Part shown: in pieces, positions 47,715 through 57,019 of the stretch
How positions within the stretch are numbered: position 1 is the stretch's first letter
Layout: each line of letters begins with the position of its first letter
From: Actinomyces wuliandei
Lineage (GTDB): Bacteria; Actinomycetota; Actinomycetes; Actinomycetales; Actinomycetaceae
Length of the DNA: 64,000 nt
NCBI RefSeq assembly: GCF_004010955.1
Contig: NZ_CP025227.1
Coordinates: 868,001 to 932,000 of the forward strand
Direction of reading: 5' to 3'
Position numbers and translations under genes: made by a program
The notes under the pieces: model-generated
Database searches by the model: none
Told to the model about the DNA's origin: nothing
Seen by the model: the letters and a program-made list of their open reading frames with translations, nothing else

Positions 47715-49310
47715 ATGCCCGTTCCACTCTCCCCGCACCGTGCCGAGGACGAGCTCCCTGTCTCCGCGCTGTCCCGCGCCCAGCTGCTTGAGGTCCTCAC
47801 CGACCTCCTCCGGGACCTGGAGAGGCTCGACCTGCCGCTGAGGACGCGCGGTGTCGAGGAGGCTCGCAGGCTCCGCGACAGCCTGACCGGTCAGGTACGT
47901 GACCAGGTCCTGCCTCGCCTGCAGGACGCTGACATCCCGTCGGTCGTCGTCGTGGGAGGCTCTACCGGGGCGGGCAAGTCCACGCTGGTCAACTCCGTCC
48001 TCGGCCGGGAGGTCTCTGACGCCGGCGTCCTTCGTCCCACTACTCGTGTCCCTGTCCTCGTGGTCAACCCCGAGGACCGTGAGTCGCTTGCGGACCACCC
48101 GCTGAGGGAGGCGTGCGAGGAGGTGGTCTCTGACGCCATACCCCCTGGGCTGGCCCTCATCGACGCCTCGGACCTGGACTCCGTGCACGAGGCCAACCGG
48201 GTGCTGGCAGGCCGTCTGCTGGACGCCGCCGACCTGTGGCTCTTCGTCACGACTGCGGCGCGCTACGGCGACCAGACCCCCTGGGCCACCCTGGAGGAGG
48301 CGGCGTCCCGGGACACACCCATTGCTGTCGTCCTTAACCGTGCCCCGGCCAGGATCCTGTCCGAGGTGCGCCGTGACCTCACGACACGTCTTGAGGACCT
48401 GGGCCTGTCCGAGGCGCCGTTCTTCGTGGTACCCGACGCCGGGCCGCACGAGGGGATGCTGGAGGGCTCGGCGGTGGCGGAGGTGCGTGACTGGCTGCGG
48501 CTGCTGGCCGGGCGGCACCGTGCTGCCGGGCTGGTACGTCGTACGGGTCGAGGCCTGTGGGCCGCTCTGCGCAACGACCTGTCCGACCTGGCTGAGGCCG
48601 TTGACGCCCAGGAGGCCGCCGCCCAGGAGCTGGAGGCGGTGGACACCTCGTTGCGGGAGGAGGCGATCGGTCGGGTCCGGGCTGATATCGACCGGGGGGC
48701 AGCGGGGGAGGGCGCGACCGCAACTCGGTGGCTCACGCTGGCGTCCTCAGGGGCGCCGCTGGCTGCCCTGGCGCAGGGCAGGCGTCTACGTCGAGGCTTT
48801 CTGGGCAGGACGGAGAAGGCGCGGGCGCGGGGCCTGTCGGTCCTGGCCGAGGACGCCAGGCAGGCGCTCGCAGCACAGCTGGAGGCTGCCATGATCTCTC
48901 TGAGGAGCCAGGCGGAGCAGGCGTGGCGGGAGGCGGGTGCCGGGGACCGTGCCGCTCGTGCCCTGGGCCACGGGGATCCCGCCGACGTGACGATCGAGTC
49001 GTGGAGCGGCTACCTGAGGGCCAATCTCACTGAGTCGCCTCGAGGGCTGGCTCCTCACGCTTTTGTCGATCTCCTGGTCGCGGCGGCCAGCGGTGTCGAG
49101 GGCGCTGCCCAGTCGGCTCGTCACCTCGGGGCAGGTGAGCAGGTGCAGACAGCAAGGAGCCTTCTGGGGGAGGCGGTCGTCGAGGCGCTGACCGCTGCAC
49201 TTCCCCCAGGAGCCGCTGCCTCCCTGGCCCCGGCCTCCGGCTTCGCGGCCGCGCTGCGGCTGAGGTCCGGTGAGCTCAAGCCCTTTACACGTCCCGGAGC
49301 CGCGACATGA
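47715..49310 (+). CDS. Dynamin-like/GTPase-family protein (first of pair)
   Basis: A 531-residue P-loop GTPase-like protein. It has P-loop GGSTGAGKST (81-90), a G2-like region RPTTRVPVLV and G3-like LIDASDLDS. The G4 position reads VVLNRAP, without the canonical Asp of NKxD. A long alpha-helical C-terminal half is rich in Ala, Glu and Arg. There is no clear TM. It pairs with the next GTPase through a 4-nt ATGA overlap. A linked GTPase pair recalls the two-component bacterial dynamin-like systems of actinobacteria, but sequence reading alone cannot confirm that. TAGGGT lies 6 nt before the ATG: leaderless type. Confidence 0.82.
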   Translation: MPVPLSPHRAEDELPVSALSRAQLLEVLTDLLRDLERLDLPLRTRGVEEARRLRDSLTGQVRDQVLPRLQDADIPSVVVVGGSTGAGKSTLVNSVLGREVSDAGVLRPTTRVPVLVVNPEDRESLADHPLREACEEVVSDAIPPGLALIDASDLDSVHEANRVLAGRLLDAADLWLFVTTAARYGDQTPWATLEEAASRDTPIAVVLNRAPARILSEVRRDLTTRLEDLGLSEAPFFVVPDAGPHEGMLEGSAVAEVRDWLRLLAGRHRAAGLVRRTGRGLWAALRNDLSDLAEAVDAQEAAAQELEAVDTSLREEAIGRVRADIDRGAAGEGATATRWLTLASSGAPLAALAQGRRLRRGFLGRTEKARARGLSVLAEDARQALAAQLEAAMISLRSQAEQAWREAGAGDRAARALGHGDPADVTIESWSGYLRANLTESPRGLAPHAFVDLLVAAASGVEGAAQSARHLGAGEQVQTARSLLGEAVVEALTAALPPGAAASLAPASGFAAALRLRSGELKPFTRPGAAT

Positions 49311-50788
49311 GTCACCCAGTTCGTCACGCCGAGTCCGCTCCCGCCAAGCCGGTTCCCGCCCTTGACGCCGCCTACCTGGAGAACAGGCTCACCAGAATCC
49401 GGGAGGGACTGGAGGCCTGCCCGACAGAGGTTCCTGCTGCTCTCGCCCTGTCGGCGCACGAGGGCCTGGACGCCGTGGCCGAGCGGCTCGACCTGGGGGT
49501 GGACCACACGGTCGTGGCTCTTTTCGGAGGTACCGGCTCTGGGAAGTCCTCTTTGTTCAACGCGCTGACTGAGCTGGATTTTGCCGACGTCGGTGCCCGC
49601 CGTCCCACGACGTCGCGTGCTGCGGCCTGCTCCTGGGGAGACGAGGCGGCTGCCCTCCTGGACTTTCTGGGCGTCTCCTCCGAGAGGCGTATTCGTCGTG
49701 ACTCCATCCTGGACGCGGCTGACCAGGACAGGATGAGCGGGCTGGTGCTCCTGGACGTTCCCGACTACGACTCGGTGACTACTGAGCACTCTCTCCAGGT
49801 GGACCGCCTGGTGCCGCTTGCTGACATCCTGGTGTGGGTCGTGGACCCCCAGAAGTACGCTGATGCCGCGTTGCACGAGGGGTACCTACGCGGGCTGGGG
49901 GCACGTCAGGAGGACATGCTGGTCCTGGTCAACCAGGTGGACACTCTCCCAGAGGGCGGGCTGGAGACGCTTCTGGAGGATGTCCGCTCCCTGCTGAGGC
50001 AGGACGGGCTGACACAGGTGCAGGTTCTACCCGTCTCTGCCGTGAGGGGTGACAACCTGGAGGCGGTTCGTGACCTGCTGCGTCGTCGGGTCGCCCGGGA
50101 GTCCAACGCGGCCAGGACCGCCTCGGCCGAGCTCGACGCCATTGCGCGGCGACTGCGGCCCACGGTGGCTGACCACCGGATCGAGCTTGACCCGCAGGCC
50201 ACGCGTGCCGTTGAGGCGGCTCTGCTGCAGGCCTCCGGTGCGCGCGCTGTCGAGGACTCGATACGCAGCGGTCTGGGCCGGGTGCTTCCACGGGCGCTGG
50301 CTCGTCCGGAGCCGCCGGCCCTGAGCGCGGTGAGGGCCGCACGGGCTACGTGGGTGCACCGTGCCTGCGAGGGGCTGCCCGAGGTCTGGGGACGTAGCCT
50401 GGACCGGGAGGTCGTCGCTCCTGAGACCCTGGCGGGTCGGGCGGCTGAGGCGGTCAGCTCGGTGCCCCTGCCAGGGCATCGCAAGCCTGTGGTCGACCTG
50501 CTCTGGTGGGCGGGGGTGATCCTGGTGCTGGGCGCCGTGGCCTGGGCGGCCGCAGCGGTCTTGCAGGGTCGGGAGGGTGTTCTTCCTGCGGCTGTGCTGC
50601 TGGCGGTGGGTGTCGTCGCAGCGCTGACCGCCATGGTCTGCCGTCGCCGTCGCGCCCGTCAGGAGGCAGACCGCTACACCCAGCTGGTGCGCTCGCGCAT
50701 TGGTACTGTCGTGGAGCGCGGCCTGACCCTGCCCGCCTCCAGGGTCCTGGACCACCACGGGATGCTGCAGTCTGCGCTGGGGCTGTGA
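49307..50788 (+). CDS. Dynamin-like/YfjP-type GTPase with C-terminal membrane hairpin (second of pair)
   Basis: A 493-residue GTPase with P-loop GGTGSGKSS (74-82), G2-like TTSRAA, G3 LLDVPDYDS and G4 LVNQVD, followed by the G5-like segment LPVSAVRGDN. Two adjacent TM helices (about 402-450, LLWWAGVILVLGAVAWAAAAVL and a second) then a short Arg-rich tail place it at the membrane. The start overlaps the stop of the first GTPase, so the two probably work as a complex, one membrane-bound and one soluble. ssb follows after 199 bp. Confidence 0.85.
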   Translation: MSHPVRHAESAPAKPVPALDAAYLENRLTRIREGLEACPTEVPAALALSAHEGLDAVAERLDLGVDHTVVALFGGTGSGKSSLFNALTELDFADVGARRPTTSRAAACSWGDEAAALLDFLGVSSERRIRRDSILDAADQDRMSGLVLLDVPDYDSVTTEHSLQVDRLVPLADILVWVVDPQKYADAALHEGYLRGLGARQEDMLVLVNQVDTLPEGGLETLLEDVRSLLRQDGLTQVQVLPVSAVRGDNLEAVRDLLRRRVARESNAARTASAELDAIARRLRPTVADHRIELDPQATRAVEAALLQASGARAVEDSIRSGLGRVLPRALARPEPPALSAVRAARATWVHRACEGLPEVWGRSLDREVVAPETLAGRAAEAVSSVPLPGHRKPVVDLLWWAGVILVLGAVAWAAAAVLQGREGVLPAAVLLAVGVVAALTAMVCRRRRARQEADRYTQLVRSRIGTVVERGLTLPASRVLDHHGMLQSALGL

Positions 50789-50987
50789 GACTGAGGCTGT
50801 GAGCCGAGGAGCCTGAGACAGGGTGACGTGGCGCTCGGCGGTGCGACCGGAGGACGGCACCACAGGTGCCTGGGTACGGGGCCGGTCCACAGGCAGGGTG
50901 CTCTGCGCTGCCGAGGATCTGCGCACCCGTAGCAGGCTTGAGGCACGAAGGGCGGCACGGGGCCGCCTGGGAGTCAAGGAGCACGCT

Positions 50988-51719
50988 ATGACTCGTCAGC
51001 CTGACCTCACTGTCCAGGGCGTTCTGGGAACAAATCCTGTGCTGTCCCGTACTGAAGGGGGACGTGCCTACTGTCGCTTCCGAGTTGCGGTCACTCCGTC
51101 CTACCGGACCGAGCAGGGGTGGCAGGACGCCGGGACCATATGGTTCACAGCCAAGGCCTGGGGCCGCCTTGCGGAGAACCTCAGCCTCTCCCTGCGCAAG
51201 GGCGACCCGGTGCTGCTGACGGGCCGCCTGTCCGAGGAGACCTGGAGCACGTCGGAGGGCACTCACAGTTCCAACGTGATCACGCTGTGGTCGGTGGGGC
51301 ACGACCTGACGCGTGGTGAGAGCCGGTTCGCGCGCGTCCGGGCTGCGGACGCGCCCTCGGTGCCCGATACCCGTGAGGAAGGGCGCTCGCCTGGCGGTGA
51401 GACCGTTGGAGCCCTTGACAGCCCTGCGGGGGTCTCTGAGAGGCTCCCGGCAGGGATCTCGGCCTTTCCTGAGCCCCTGTCGGCCGGTGGCGGGGACGCC
51501 GCAGGCGGGCTCGCCGAGGTGGACGTCGTCGACGACGTGCAGGACGCGGCCGATGCGGACGCCTCCAGCCGCTCCGCGCTCCTCGGCAGCCACGGTGTCG
51601 CCGTGAGAGAGGCGACTGCTGTGCCTGCTGGCTCTGGTCGCGCTGTGCCGTCAGCCCCCGAGTACGTGGTGGCCGACGCCGCAGCGACCTGGGACTCTGA
51701 GACAGCCCTGGGACTCTGA
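50988..51719 (+). CDS. ssb: Single-stranded DNA-binding protein (OB fold) with long C-terminal extension
   Basis: The N-terminal OB fold of about 110 residues has DLTVQGVLGTNP, GRAYCRFRVAVTPSY, WFTAKAWGRLAENL and SLRKGDPVLLTGRL. A disordered Glu/Ala/Pro/Gly-rich tail of about 130 residues follows. The usual acidic DDDIPF tip is missing; the protein ends DSETALGL, within a 19-bp tandem DNA repeat. It is therefore more like an auxiliary SSB than the replicative one (inference). AAGGAG is 6 nt before ATG 50988; the open frame above it is ignored. Confidence 0.88.
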   Translation: MTRQPDLTVQGVLGTNPVLSRTEGGRAYCRFRVAVTPSYRTEQGWQDAGTIWFTAKAWGRLAENLSLSLRKGDPVLLTGRLSEETWSTSEGTHSSNVITLWSVGHDLTRGESRFARVRAADAPSVPDTREEGRSPGGETVGALDSPAGVSERLPAGISAFPEPLSAGGGDAAGGLAEVDVVDDVQDAADADASSRSALLGSHGVAVREATAVPAGSGRAVPSAPEYVVADAAATWDSETALGL

Positions 51720-51739
51720 GACAGCCCTGGGACTCTGAG
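51691..51739 (+). repeat. 19-bp tandem repeat spanning the ssb stop codon
   Basis: The unit GGGACTCTGAGACAGCCCT occurs at 51691-51709 and 51710-51728, with a third partial copy to 51739. The ssb TGA (51717-51719) lies in the second copy. Because 19 is not a multiple of 3, copy-number change would alter the SSB C-terminus. Confidence 0.85.
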
Positions 51740-51768
51740 GCGGAGCTTTGAGGCCTGGGCTGGTCTGC

Positions 51769-52386
51769 TCAGGACGTGCTGGGCACCTCCAGGCGGCAGC
51801 GGAGGTCCGCCGGGTGCGCGACGTGCAGGATCTCGACCAGGATGCGTGCCGTCATCTCTGCGGCTGCCGTGCTGTCAGGCAGGAGCCGTGATGCTGCGGT
51901 GGGGCTCACGTGCCAGCCAAGGACCTCCAGGCTCCGGCGCTCCTGCGGGCCCAGCAGCGCGCGACCTGAGGCGTCCAGGAGCGGCAGGAGTACCTCGGTC
52001 CCGTCGTGGCGCGGTGCCAGCACGACTGCTGGTGGCTCTGGTGATGGTGGTCGGCGCCGTCGGTGGGGCAGTTTCCACGGCATCCACGGCACCTGTGGCA
52101 CCCGCGACGGGGAGCGGGTGAGCGGGTCCTCGGCGTCGTGGTGTGGTGGCGGTGGCGCTGTCAGTACCAGCGCCTCCGGTGGCGGTGGAGTGGTCCGGCC
52201 CTGTGACGTGCTGCGGGACTCGTGGTTGCCGAGCAGGTGGCTGCTCACTCGTGGGCTGCCCGGGCAGGCGTGCGACAAGGTGTCCAGGAAGGCAGGCAGG
52301 GAGGAGGTGAACCGAGCCCAGCTGCCCACGTCCACGTGGGTGGTGGCGGGGTCGTCTCCCCGGCTCCCGACGCCAGGATCCTCCAT
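51769..52386 (-). CDS. TY-Chap-like domain protein of unknown function
   Basis: A 205-residue protein. The N-terminus (VGSWARFTSSLPAFLDTLSH) and the C-terminus (RALLGPQERRSLEVLGWH and ARILVEILHVAHPADL) resemble actinobacterial TY-Chap/YbjN-like chaperone-fold proteins. They are separated by a Pro/Ser/Thr/His-rich linker of about 60 residues. Function is unknown. ATG 52386 is 7 nt after TACCCT (minus strand, 52394-52399) with no SD, another leaderless layout; the frame is open to 52470. It diverges from ftsE. Confidence 0.68.
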   Translation of the reverse strand: MEDPGVGSRGDDPATTHVDVGSWARFTSSLPAFLDTLSHACPGSPRVSSHLLGNHESRSTSQGRTTPPPPEALVLTAPPPPHHDAEDPLTRSPSRVPQVPWMPWKLPHRRRRPPSPEPPAVVLAPRHDGTEVLLPLLDASGRALLGPQERRSLEVLGWHVSPTAASRLLPDSTAAAEMTARILVEILHVAHPADLRCRLEVPSTS

Positions 52387-52556
52387 GGGCGCCAGGGTAG
52401 TCCTGGCGAGCCCGCCGGGCGGGCCTGGTCCTGCTGCCGCTACAGCCCACATCGGCTGCTGGCGTGTCACAACAGTGAAAGACGGGTCCGGCGCATACGG
52501 TGGCTACGAGCCTGGGCGCAGTGCCCGAGTCGCAGCCACGGGGGAGCAGCCAACTG

Positions 52557-53246
52557 ATGATCCGTTTTGACCACGTCTCCAAGGTCTACAAACGAGGTGC
52601 ACGTCCTGCGCTCGACGAGGTCGACATCGAGGTCGAGCGCGACGAGTTCGTGTTCCTTGTCGGCGCCTCGGGGTCGGGCAAGTCCACCTTCCTGCGCCTG
52701 GTGCTTCGTGAGGAGAGGCCGACATCTGGAAGCATCCACGTCCTGGGGCGTGACCTCTCCCAGGTCTCCACCTGGAAGGTGCCCCAGCTGCGCCGGGAGA
52801 TGGGGTTCGTCTTCCAGGACTTCCGTCTGCTGGAGAACAAGACGGTCCTGGAGAACGTCGCCCTGGCCTCCCAGGTCATCGGCAAGCCGCGCCACTACAT
52901 CCTGTCCGCAGTCCCTGAGGCCCTGGAGCTCGTCGGCCTGTCGGGCAAGGAGAAGAGGCTTCCCCACGAGCTCAGCGGCGGCGAGCAGCAGCGGGTGGCG
53001 GTGGCCCGTGCCATGGTCAACCGTCCCAAGCTCCTTCTTGCTGACGAGCCTACCGGCAACCTCGACCCGTCCACCTCGGTCGGTATCATGCGGCTCTTCG
53101 ACCGGATCAACCGTCAAGGAACCACTGTCGTCATGGCGACCCACGACGACGAGATCGTGGACCAGATGCGTAAACGTGTTATTGAGCTCAAGGGTGGCCA
53201 GGTCGTGCGTGACCAGGCTCGTGGCGTCTACGGCTCGGACCGCTGA
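52557..53246 (+). CDS. ftsE: Cell division ATP-binding protein FtsE
   Basis: A 229-residue ABC ATPase that with FtsX controls septal peptidoglycan hydrolases. Walker [11 protein letters not shown]-loop [19 protein letters not shown], signature [15 protein letters not shown], Walker [14 protein letters not shown], and the switch His in ATHDDEI. ATG 52557 follows GGGGGAG by about 10 nt; a longer open frame to 52500 is not conserved sequence. TACGGT (52496-52501) may be the -10. It is the first gene of ftsE-ftsX-M23 hydrolase. Confidence 0.96.
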   Translation: MIRFDHVSKVYKRGARPALDEVDIEVERDEFVFLVGASGSGKSTFLRLVLREERPTSGSIHVLGRDLSQVSTWKVPQLRREMGFVFQDFRLLENKTVLENVALASQVIGKPRHYILSAVPEALELVGLSGKEKRLPHELSGGEQQRVAVARAMVNRPKLLLADEPTGNLDPSTSVGIMRLFDRINRQGTTVVMATHDDEIVDQMRKRVIELKGGQVVRDQARGVYGSDR

Positions 53247-53258
53247 AGGAGACAGCGC

Positions 53259-54173
53259 ATGCGACTTCGTTTCATCCTCTCTGAGACCGTCAAGGGACTG
53301 GCTCGTCACCTGGCCATGACTGTCTCGGTCATCCTGGTGGCCTTTGTGTCGCTGCTCTTCGTTGGTGCCTCCGGGCTGCTCCAGGCCCAGATCTCCACCA
53401 TGAGGGGGGAGTGGTACGACGAGGTCGAGGTCTCGGTCTACATGTGCCCCCAGGCCTCAGCCTTCCCCGGGTGCGTCAACGGGGAGGCCACCCAGGAGCA
53501 GGTTGACGCCGTCGAGGAACGTATCAACGGGACCCTGGACTCCTACGTGGACAGCTACCACATCGAGAGCAAGGCCGAGGCCTACGAGAACTTCATGGAC
53601 GCCTACGGGGACTCTGCGGTGGGGCGTAACGCCACCGAGGAGATGATGCCGGTCTCCTTCCGCATCAAGCTGGTGGACCCGGAGAACTACGAGGTCGTCG
53701 CCGAGCAGTTCACCGGCCAGGACGGCGTTGAGCGTGTCATTGACCAGGGTGCCACCCTGGAGCCCCTGTTTCTGGTCATGAACCGGGCCTCCTGGATCAC
53801 CGGAGGGCTGGCGGCCATTATGGCGGTGGCTGCTGTCCTGCTGATCTCCACCACGATTCGGCTGTCCGCCATGTCTCGCTCCCGCGAGACCGGCATCATG
53901 CGGCTGGTTGGTGCCTCCAACCTCTTTATCCAGCTGCCCTTCATCCTTGAGGGGGTCATCGCCGCCCTGGTCGGTGCCCTGCTGGCAGTGGGTGCCTTGT
54001 GGGCGGGCGTGCACTACGTCGTCGAGGGGTGGCTCGCCAGCTCGATGACCTTTACCAGCGCCTTTATCGGAACGGGGGCCGTCCTGACGCTGGCGCCGTG
54101 GCTGGTCCTGGCCGCTGTCGTCCTGGCGGCGCTGTCCTCTGCCTACTCCCTGTCCAAGTACACGAGGATCTGA
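53259..54173 (+). CDS. ftsX: Cell division protein FtsX
   Basis: A 304-residue membrane partner of FtsE with four TM helices: one near 20-42, then three after about 175. The extracytoplasmic domain between TM1 and TM2 contains two cysteines (MCPQASAFPGCV) and would contact the hydrolase or its activator. RLVGASNLFIQLPFILEG is a family motif. GAAGGAGA precedes the ATG. The M23 gene begins 6 bp after its stop. Confidence 0.95.
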   Translation: MRLRFILSETVKGLARHLAMTVSVILVAFVSLLFVGASGLLQAQISTMRGEWYDEVEVSVYMCPQASAFPGCVNGEATQEQVDAVEERINGTLDSYVDSYHIESKAEAYENFMDAYGDSAVGRNATEEMMPVSFRIKLVDPENYEVVAEQFTGQDGVERVIDQGATLEPLFLVMNRASWITGGLAAIMAVAAVLLISTTIRLSAMSRSRETGIMRLVGASNLFIQLPFILEGVIAALVGALLAVGALWAGVHYVVEGWLASSMTFTSAFIGTGAVLTLAPWLVLAAVVLAALSSAYSLSKYTRI

Positions 54174-54179
54174 TCAGCC

Positions 54180-55496
54180 ATGCTGTCCTTCCCTGTCTCG
54201 GTGACCGGTACGGGCCTGCTGCCCCTCAGGAGGCTGCTCGTTGTGGCCTGCGTGGCAGCCAGCCTGGTCCTGGCCGTGGTGGTGGGCGTGCCGGTCCTGG
54301 CCGACGAGCGCGATGACGCGGTCGCCAGCCAGGAGGAGGCCCAGCGCAAGCAGGACGAGCTCGTCGCCTCGCTGGAGGGAGTCAGCACCGAGCTCGGTCA
54401 GGCCTACCTGGACCTGCAGAACGCGCAGGCTGCCCTGAGCACGGCCGAGACCGAGCTGAGCGACGCGGAGACCACCCTGACGGAGAAGGAGCGTGAGCAG
54501 CAGATCGCGGCCGACCGCCTGGACACGGCGCAGACGAGCCTGGCATCCATCCAGGAGGAGGCGGAGGCCTCCCAGGAGGTCGCCTCCGAGGCCTCCACCT
54601 CTGTGGCCCAGATCGTCGCAGCGACCTACGAGGGCGACAACTCCGTGACCTCATGGACCTACGTGCTGGCCTCCCAGGACGTGGACCAGCTGTCCAGGCG
54701 TGCTGCGGCCATGGAGATCGGCTCTGGGGTGCAGGAGGCGGTGCTTGCAGCCGCCGAGGCTGAGCGGGCCCAGGACGCCAACCGGGAGACCCGGCAGAAC
54801 GCGGCGACGGAGCGTGTCGCCACGCTCAAGGCCGATGCCGACGCCGCTGAGCAGGCTGCCCAGACAGCCAGGGACGCCGCCCAGACCAAACGGGACGAGG
54901 TGGCCTCCCTGGAGGCCAGCGCCCGGGAGGCGACGACCACCCTTGAGGACCAGAAGGCCGACCTGGAGGACCAGCAGGCCCAGGCCCGGGCCGACGAGGA
55001 GGAGGCTGCCGCGACCATCGCCAGGATTGACGAGGAGAACCGAGGCACCTCCGCCCCGCCGCCGAGTTCGTCCAGCAGCACGGATCTCGGCAGCGGCAGC
55101 ATCGCCCGCCCGATCTCCGGAAGCCTGGTGGTCGCCTCGCCCTACGGCTACCGGGTGCACCCGATCACGGGGACGAGCCGTCTCCACGCGGGCGTGGACC
55201 TGGTCGCCTCTCAGGGCACCCCCCAGTACGCGGCGGTGTCAGGAACCGTGACCTACAACCAGAACGGCTCGTGCGGCAACGGGATGTTCGTCAACGGTGG
55301 CATGGTGGACGGCCAGTCAGTGGTGGTGGCCTACTGCCACCTGTCCGCCTACTCCGTGGGTAACGGGGCCAGCGTCTCCAAGGGGGACACCATCGGCCTG
55401 ACGGGGATGACTGGAGGGGCGACGGGTCCCCACGTGCACTTCGAGGTCTACCTCAACGGAGTCTCTGTGGACCCGATGACCCTGGCCGGCTTCTGA
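54180..55496 (+). CDS. M23 (LytM) peptidase with coiled coil, EnvC/PcsB-like septal hydrolase or activator
   Basis: A 438-residue exported protein. It has a signal or anchor segment (LLVVACVAASLVLAVVVGVPVLA), two long coiled-coil stretches rich in Glu, Ala and Gln (about 45-135 and 190-290), a Ser/Pro linker, and a C-terminal LytM domain. The domain shows SPYGYRVHPITGTSRLHAGVDL and GPHVHFEVYLNG; the zinc ligands H, D and HxH are all visible, so it may be catalytically active. Position directly after ftsEX argues that FtsEX regulates it through FtsX. Confidence 0.9.
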   Translation: MLSFPVSVTGTGLLPLRRLLVVACVAASLVLAVVVGVPVLADERDDAVASQEEAQRKQDELVASLEGVSTELGQAYLDLQNAQAALSTAETELSDAETTLTEKEREQQIAADRLDTAQTSLASIQEEAEASQEVASEASTSVAQIVAATYEGDNSVTSWTYVLASQDVDQLSRRAAAMEIGSGVQEAVLAAAEAERAQDANRETRQNAATERVATLKADADAAEQAAQTARDAAQTKRDEVASLEASAREATTTLEDQKADLEDQQAQARADEEEAAATIARIDEENRGTSAPPPSSSSSTDLGSGSIARPISGSLVVASPYGYRVHPITGTSRLHAGVDLVASQGTPQYAAVSGTVTYNQNGSCGNGMFVNGGMVDGQSVVVAYCHLSAYSVGNGASVSKGDTIGLTGMTGGATGPHVHFEVYLNGVSVDPMTLAGF

Positions 55497-55690
55497 GAGC
55501 CCCGCAGGCCGCAGACAGCGGTTCTTCTCCTGCGCGGTCTTGCGGAGGCGGCGCGGAGCAGGGGCGCGGCAGGCTCCATCGGGAGCACGTGCGGAGGGCA
55601 GCAGGTTGACTCGGTGCGTAGAATCCTGGCTGCGTCGTGCCGTAGTGGCCCGTCATGTTGTCCGGCCGGAGTCTGTCAGAGGAGGTCCCC

Positions 55691-56260
55691 ATGACGCCCA
55701 GGACTGGTCAGTCTGCGCGGCCCGCCGTCGGCCAGAAGGGCCGCAAGCCCACTGCGGCGCAGAGGGCCAAGGCTGCTGCTGACGCCCACCAGACGGTTGC
55801 CCGTAACAGGAGGGCAGCCCACGACTACTTCATTGAGGACCGCTACGAGGCGGGGCTGGTGCTGACTGGAACCGAGGTCAAGGCCCTGCGCATGGGGCGG
55901 GCCTCCCTGACGGAGGCCTGGATCGAGATCGACCGCCACGGGGAGGCCTGGCTGCAGGGCGCGCACATCCCGGAGTACCTCCAGGGGACGTGGAACAACC
56001 ACTCCCCGCGGCGCAAGCGTAAGCTCCTGCTGCACCGTGGCGAGCTGGAGCGTCTGGCCTCCAGGGTCCAGGCCAAGGGGTATACCGTGGTTCCGCTGGA
56101 GCTGTACTTTGTCCGCGGCCGGGCCAAGATTGAGATCGCCCTGGCTCGCGGGAAGCAGGACTGGGACAAGCGCCATGCCCTGCGTGAGGCCCAGGACAGA
56201 CGCGAGGCTGCCCGGGCGGTGGCTGAGGCCCGGCGGCGACGTGGGGGACGGGCGGGGTAG
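55691..56260 (+). CDS. smpB: SsrA-binding protein SmpB
   Basis: A 189-residue trans-translation cofactor that brings tmRNA to stalled ribosomes. Family motifs are [33 protein letters not shown] and [15 protein letters not shown], with a basic C-terminal tail. An N-terminal extension of about 30 basic/Ala-rich residues is longer than usual. AGAGGAGGT lies just before ATG 55691. The tmRNA gene follows 184 bp downstream, the usual pairing. Confidence 0.96.
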   Translation: MTPRTGQSARPAVGQKGRKPTAAQRAKAAADAHQTVARNRRAAHDYFIEDRYEAGLVLTGTEVKALRMGRASLTEAWIEIDRHGEAWLQGAHIPEYLQGTWNNHSPRRKRKLLLHRGELERLASRVQAKGYTVVPLELYFVRGRAKIEIALARGKQDWDKRHALREAQDRREAARAVAEARRRRGGRAG

Positions 56261-56444
56261 AAAAGCCGTGGGAGCAGCAGGAGCACTGGGTAGCAGGCAC
56301 TGGGTTGCACCGGGTAGGAGAGGATGGTTCTGCTGCGCATGGACAAGCGGGGCCAGATCTTGGTACTCTTCTACTGTCCGCCGTGCTGCGTCCAAGGACT
56401 TCTTGTTCCTTGGGCGCATGGTTTCGGACAGGCACAACTACACA

Positions 56445-56812
56445 GGGGATGATCGGTTTCGACGACGGTCGTGGGTTCAGGGGAAGCGGGTCGAGGATGC
56501 ACAGTCATCTCGTCAACGCTCTGTGCGAACCAATAGGTGCCGATAACACTCGCACCGACTTCACCCTCGCCGCTTGAGCGAGTCCTGAGGTCCGTCAGCC
56601 CGGGGAGCGCTCCCGCTCCGGTGACTGGCGTCATTCTGGGAGCCACTGCCAGGGAGTCGTGTCGGTAGGCTTCCTGGGACTCCTGACCGGCTGAGCCCGT
56701 CGGCGTCCTTGTCCGTGTGAGACGCCGGGGCCGAGAAAGACAGAAGCGGACTGCACCCGGAGAAGCCCTGTTGCATGCCCGTCGGACCGGGGTTCGATTC
56801 CCCGCATCTCCA
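56445..56812 (+). ncRNA. ssrA: Transfer-messenger RNA (tmRNA)
   Basis: The tRNA-like ends pair: GGGGATG at 56445-56451 with CATCTCC at 56805-56811, followed by discriminator A 56812. The T-arm GGGGTTCGATTCCCC is present. The tag reading frame at 56539-56577 encodes ADNTRTDFTLAA then TGA, a typical proteolysis tag ending in LAA-type hydrophobics. The next bases are CCC, so the 3' CCA is not fully encoded. smpB lies just upstream. Confidence 0.96.
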
Positions 56813-56818
56813 CCCGAG

Positions 56819-56853
56819 GCGGGTCCTGGCCGCAGTGCGCGGCCAGGACCCGC
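56819..56853 (+). terminator. tmRNA terminator
   Basis: A 15-bp perfect stem (56819-56833 with 56839-56853), a 5-nt loop and a following TTTGTCGT make a convincing intrinsic terminator 7 bp past the tmRNA end. Confidence 0.85.
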
Positions 56854-57019
56854 TTTGTCGTCCTGGCCTCCTGCTCCCCTATAGAGTCCTCAGTCCTCCC
56901 GGTCTCCTCTTTCCTCCTGCTCCTCCTGGTCTTGGCAGACTTCACGACTGGTGCCGACGGCTTCCTGCGGCTCCTGCGCCCTGTCCTGGTACCTTCCCGG
57001 CCTTCTTCTGAGCGTCCTC

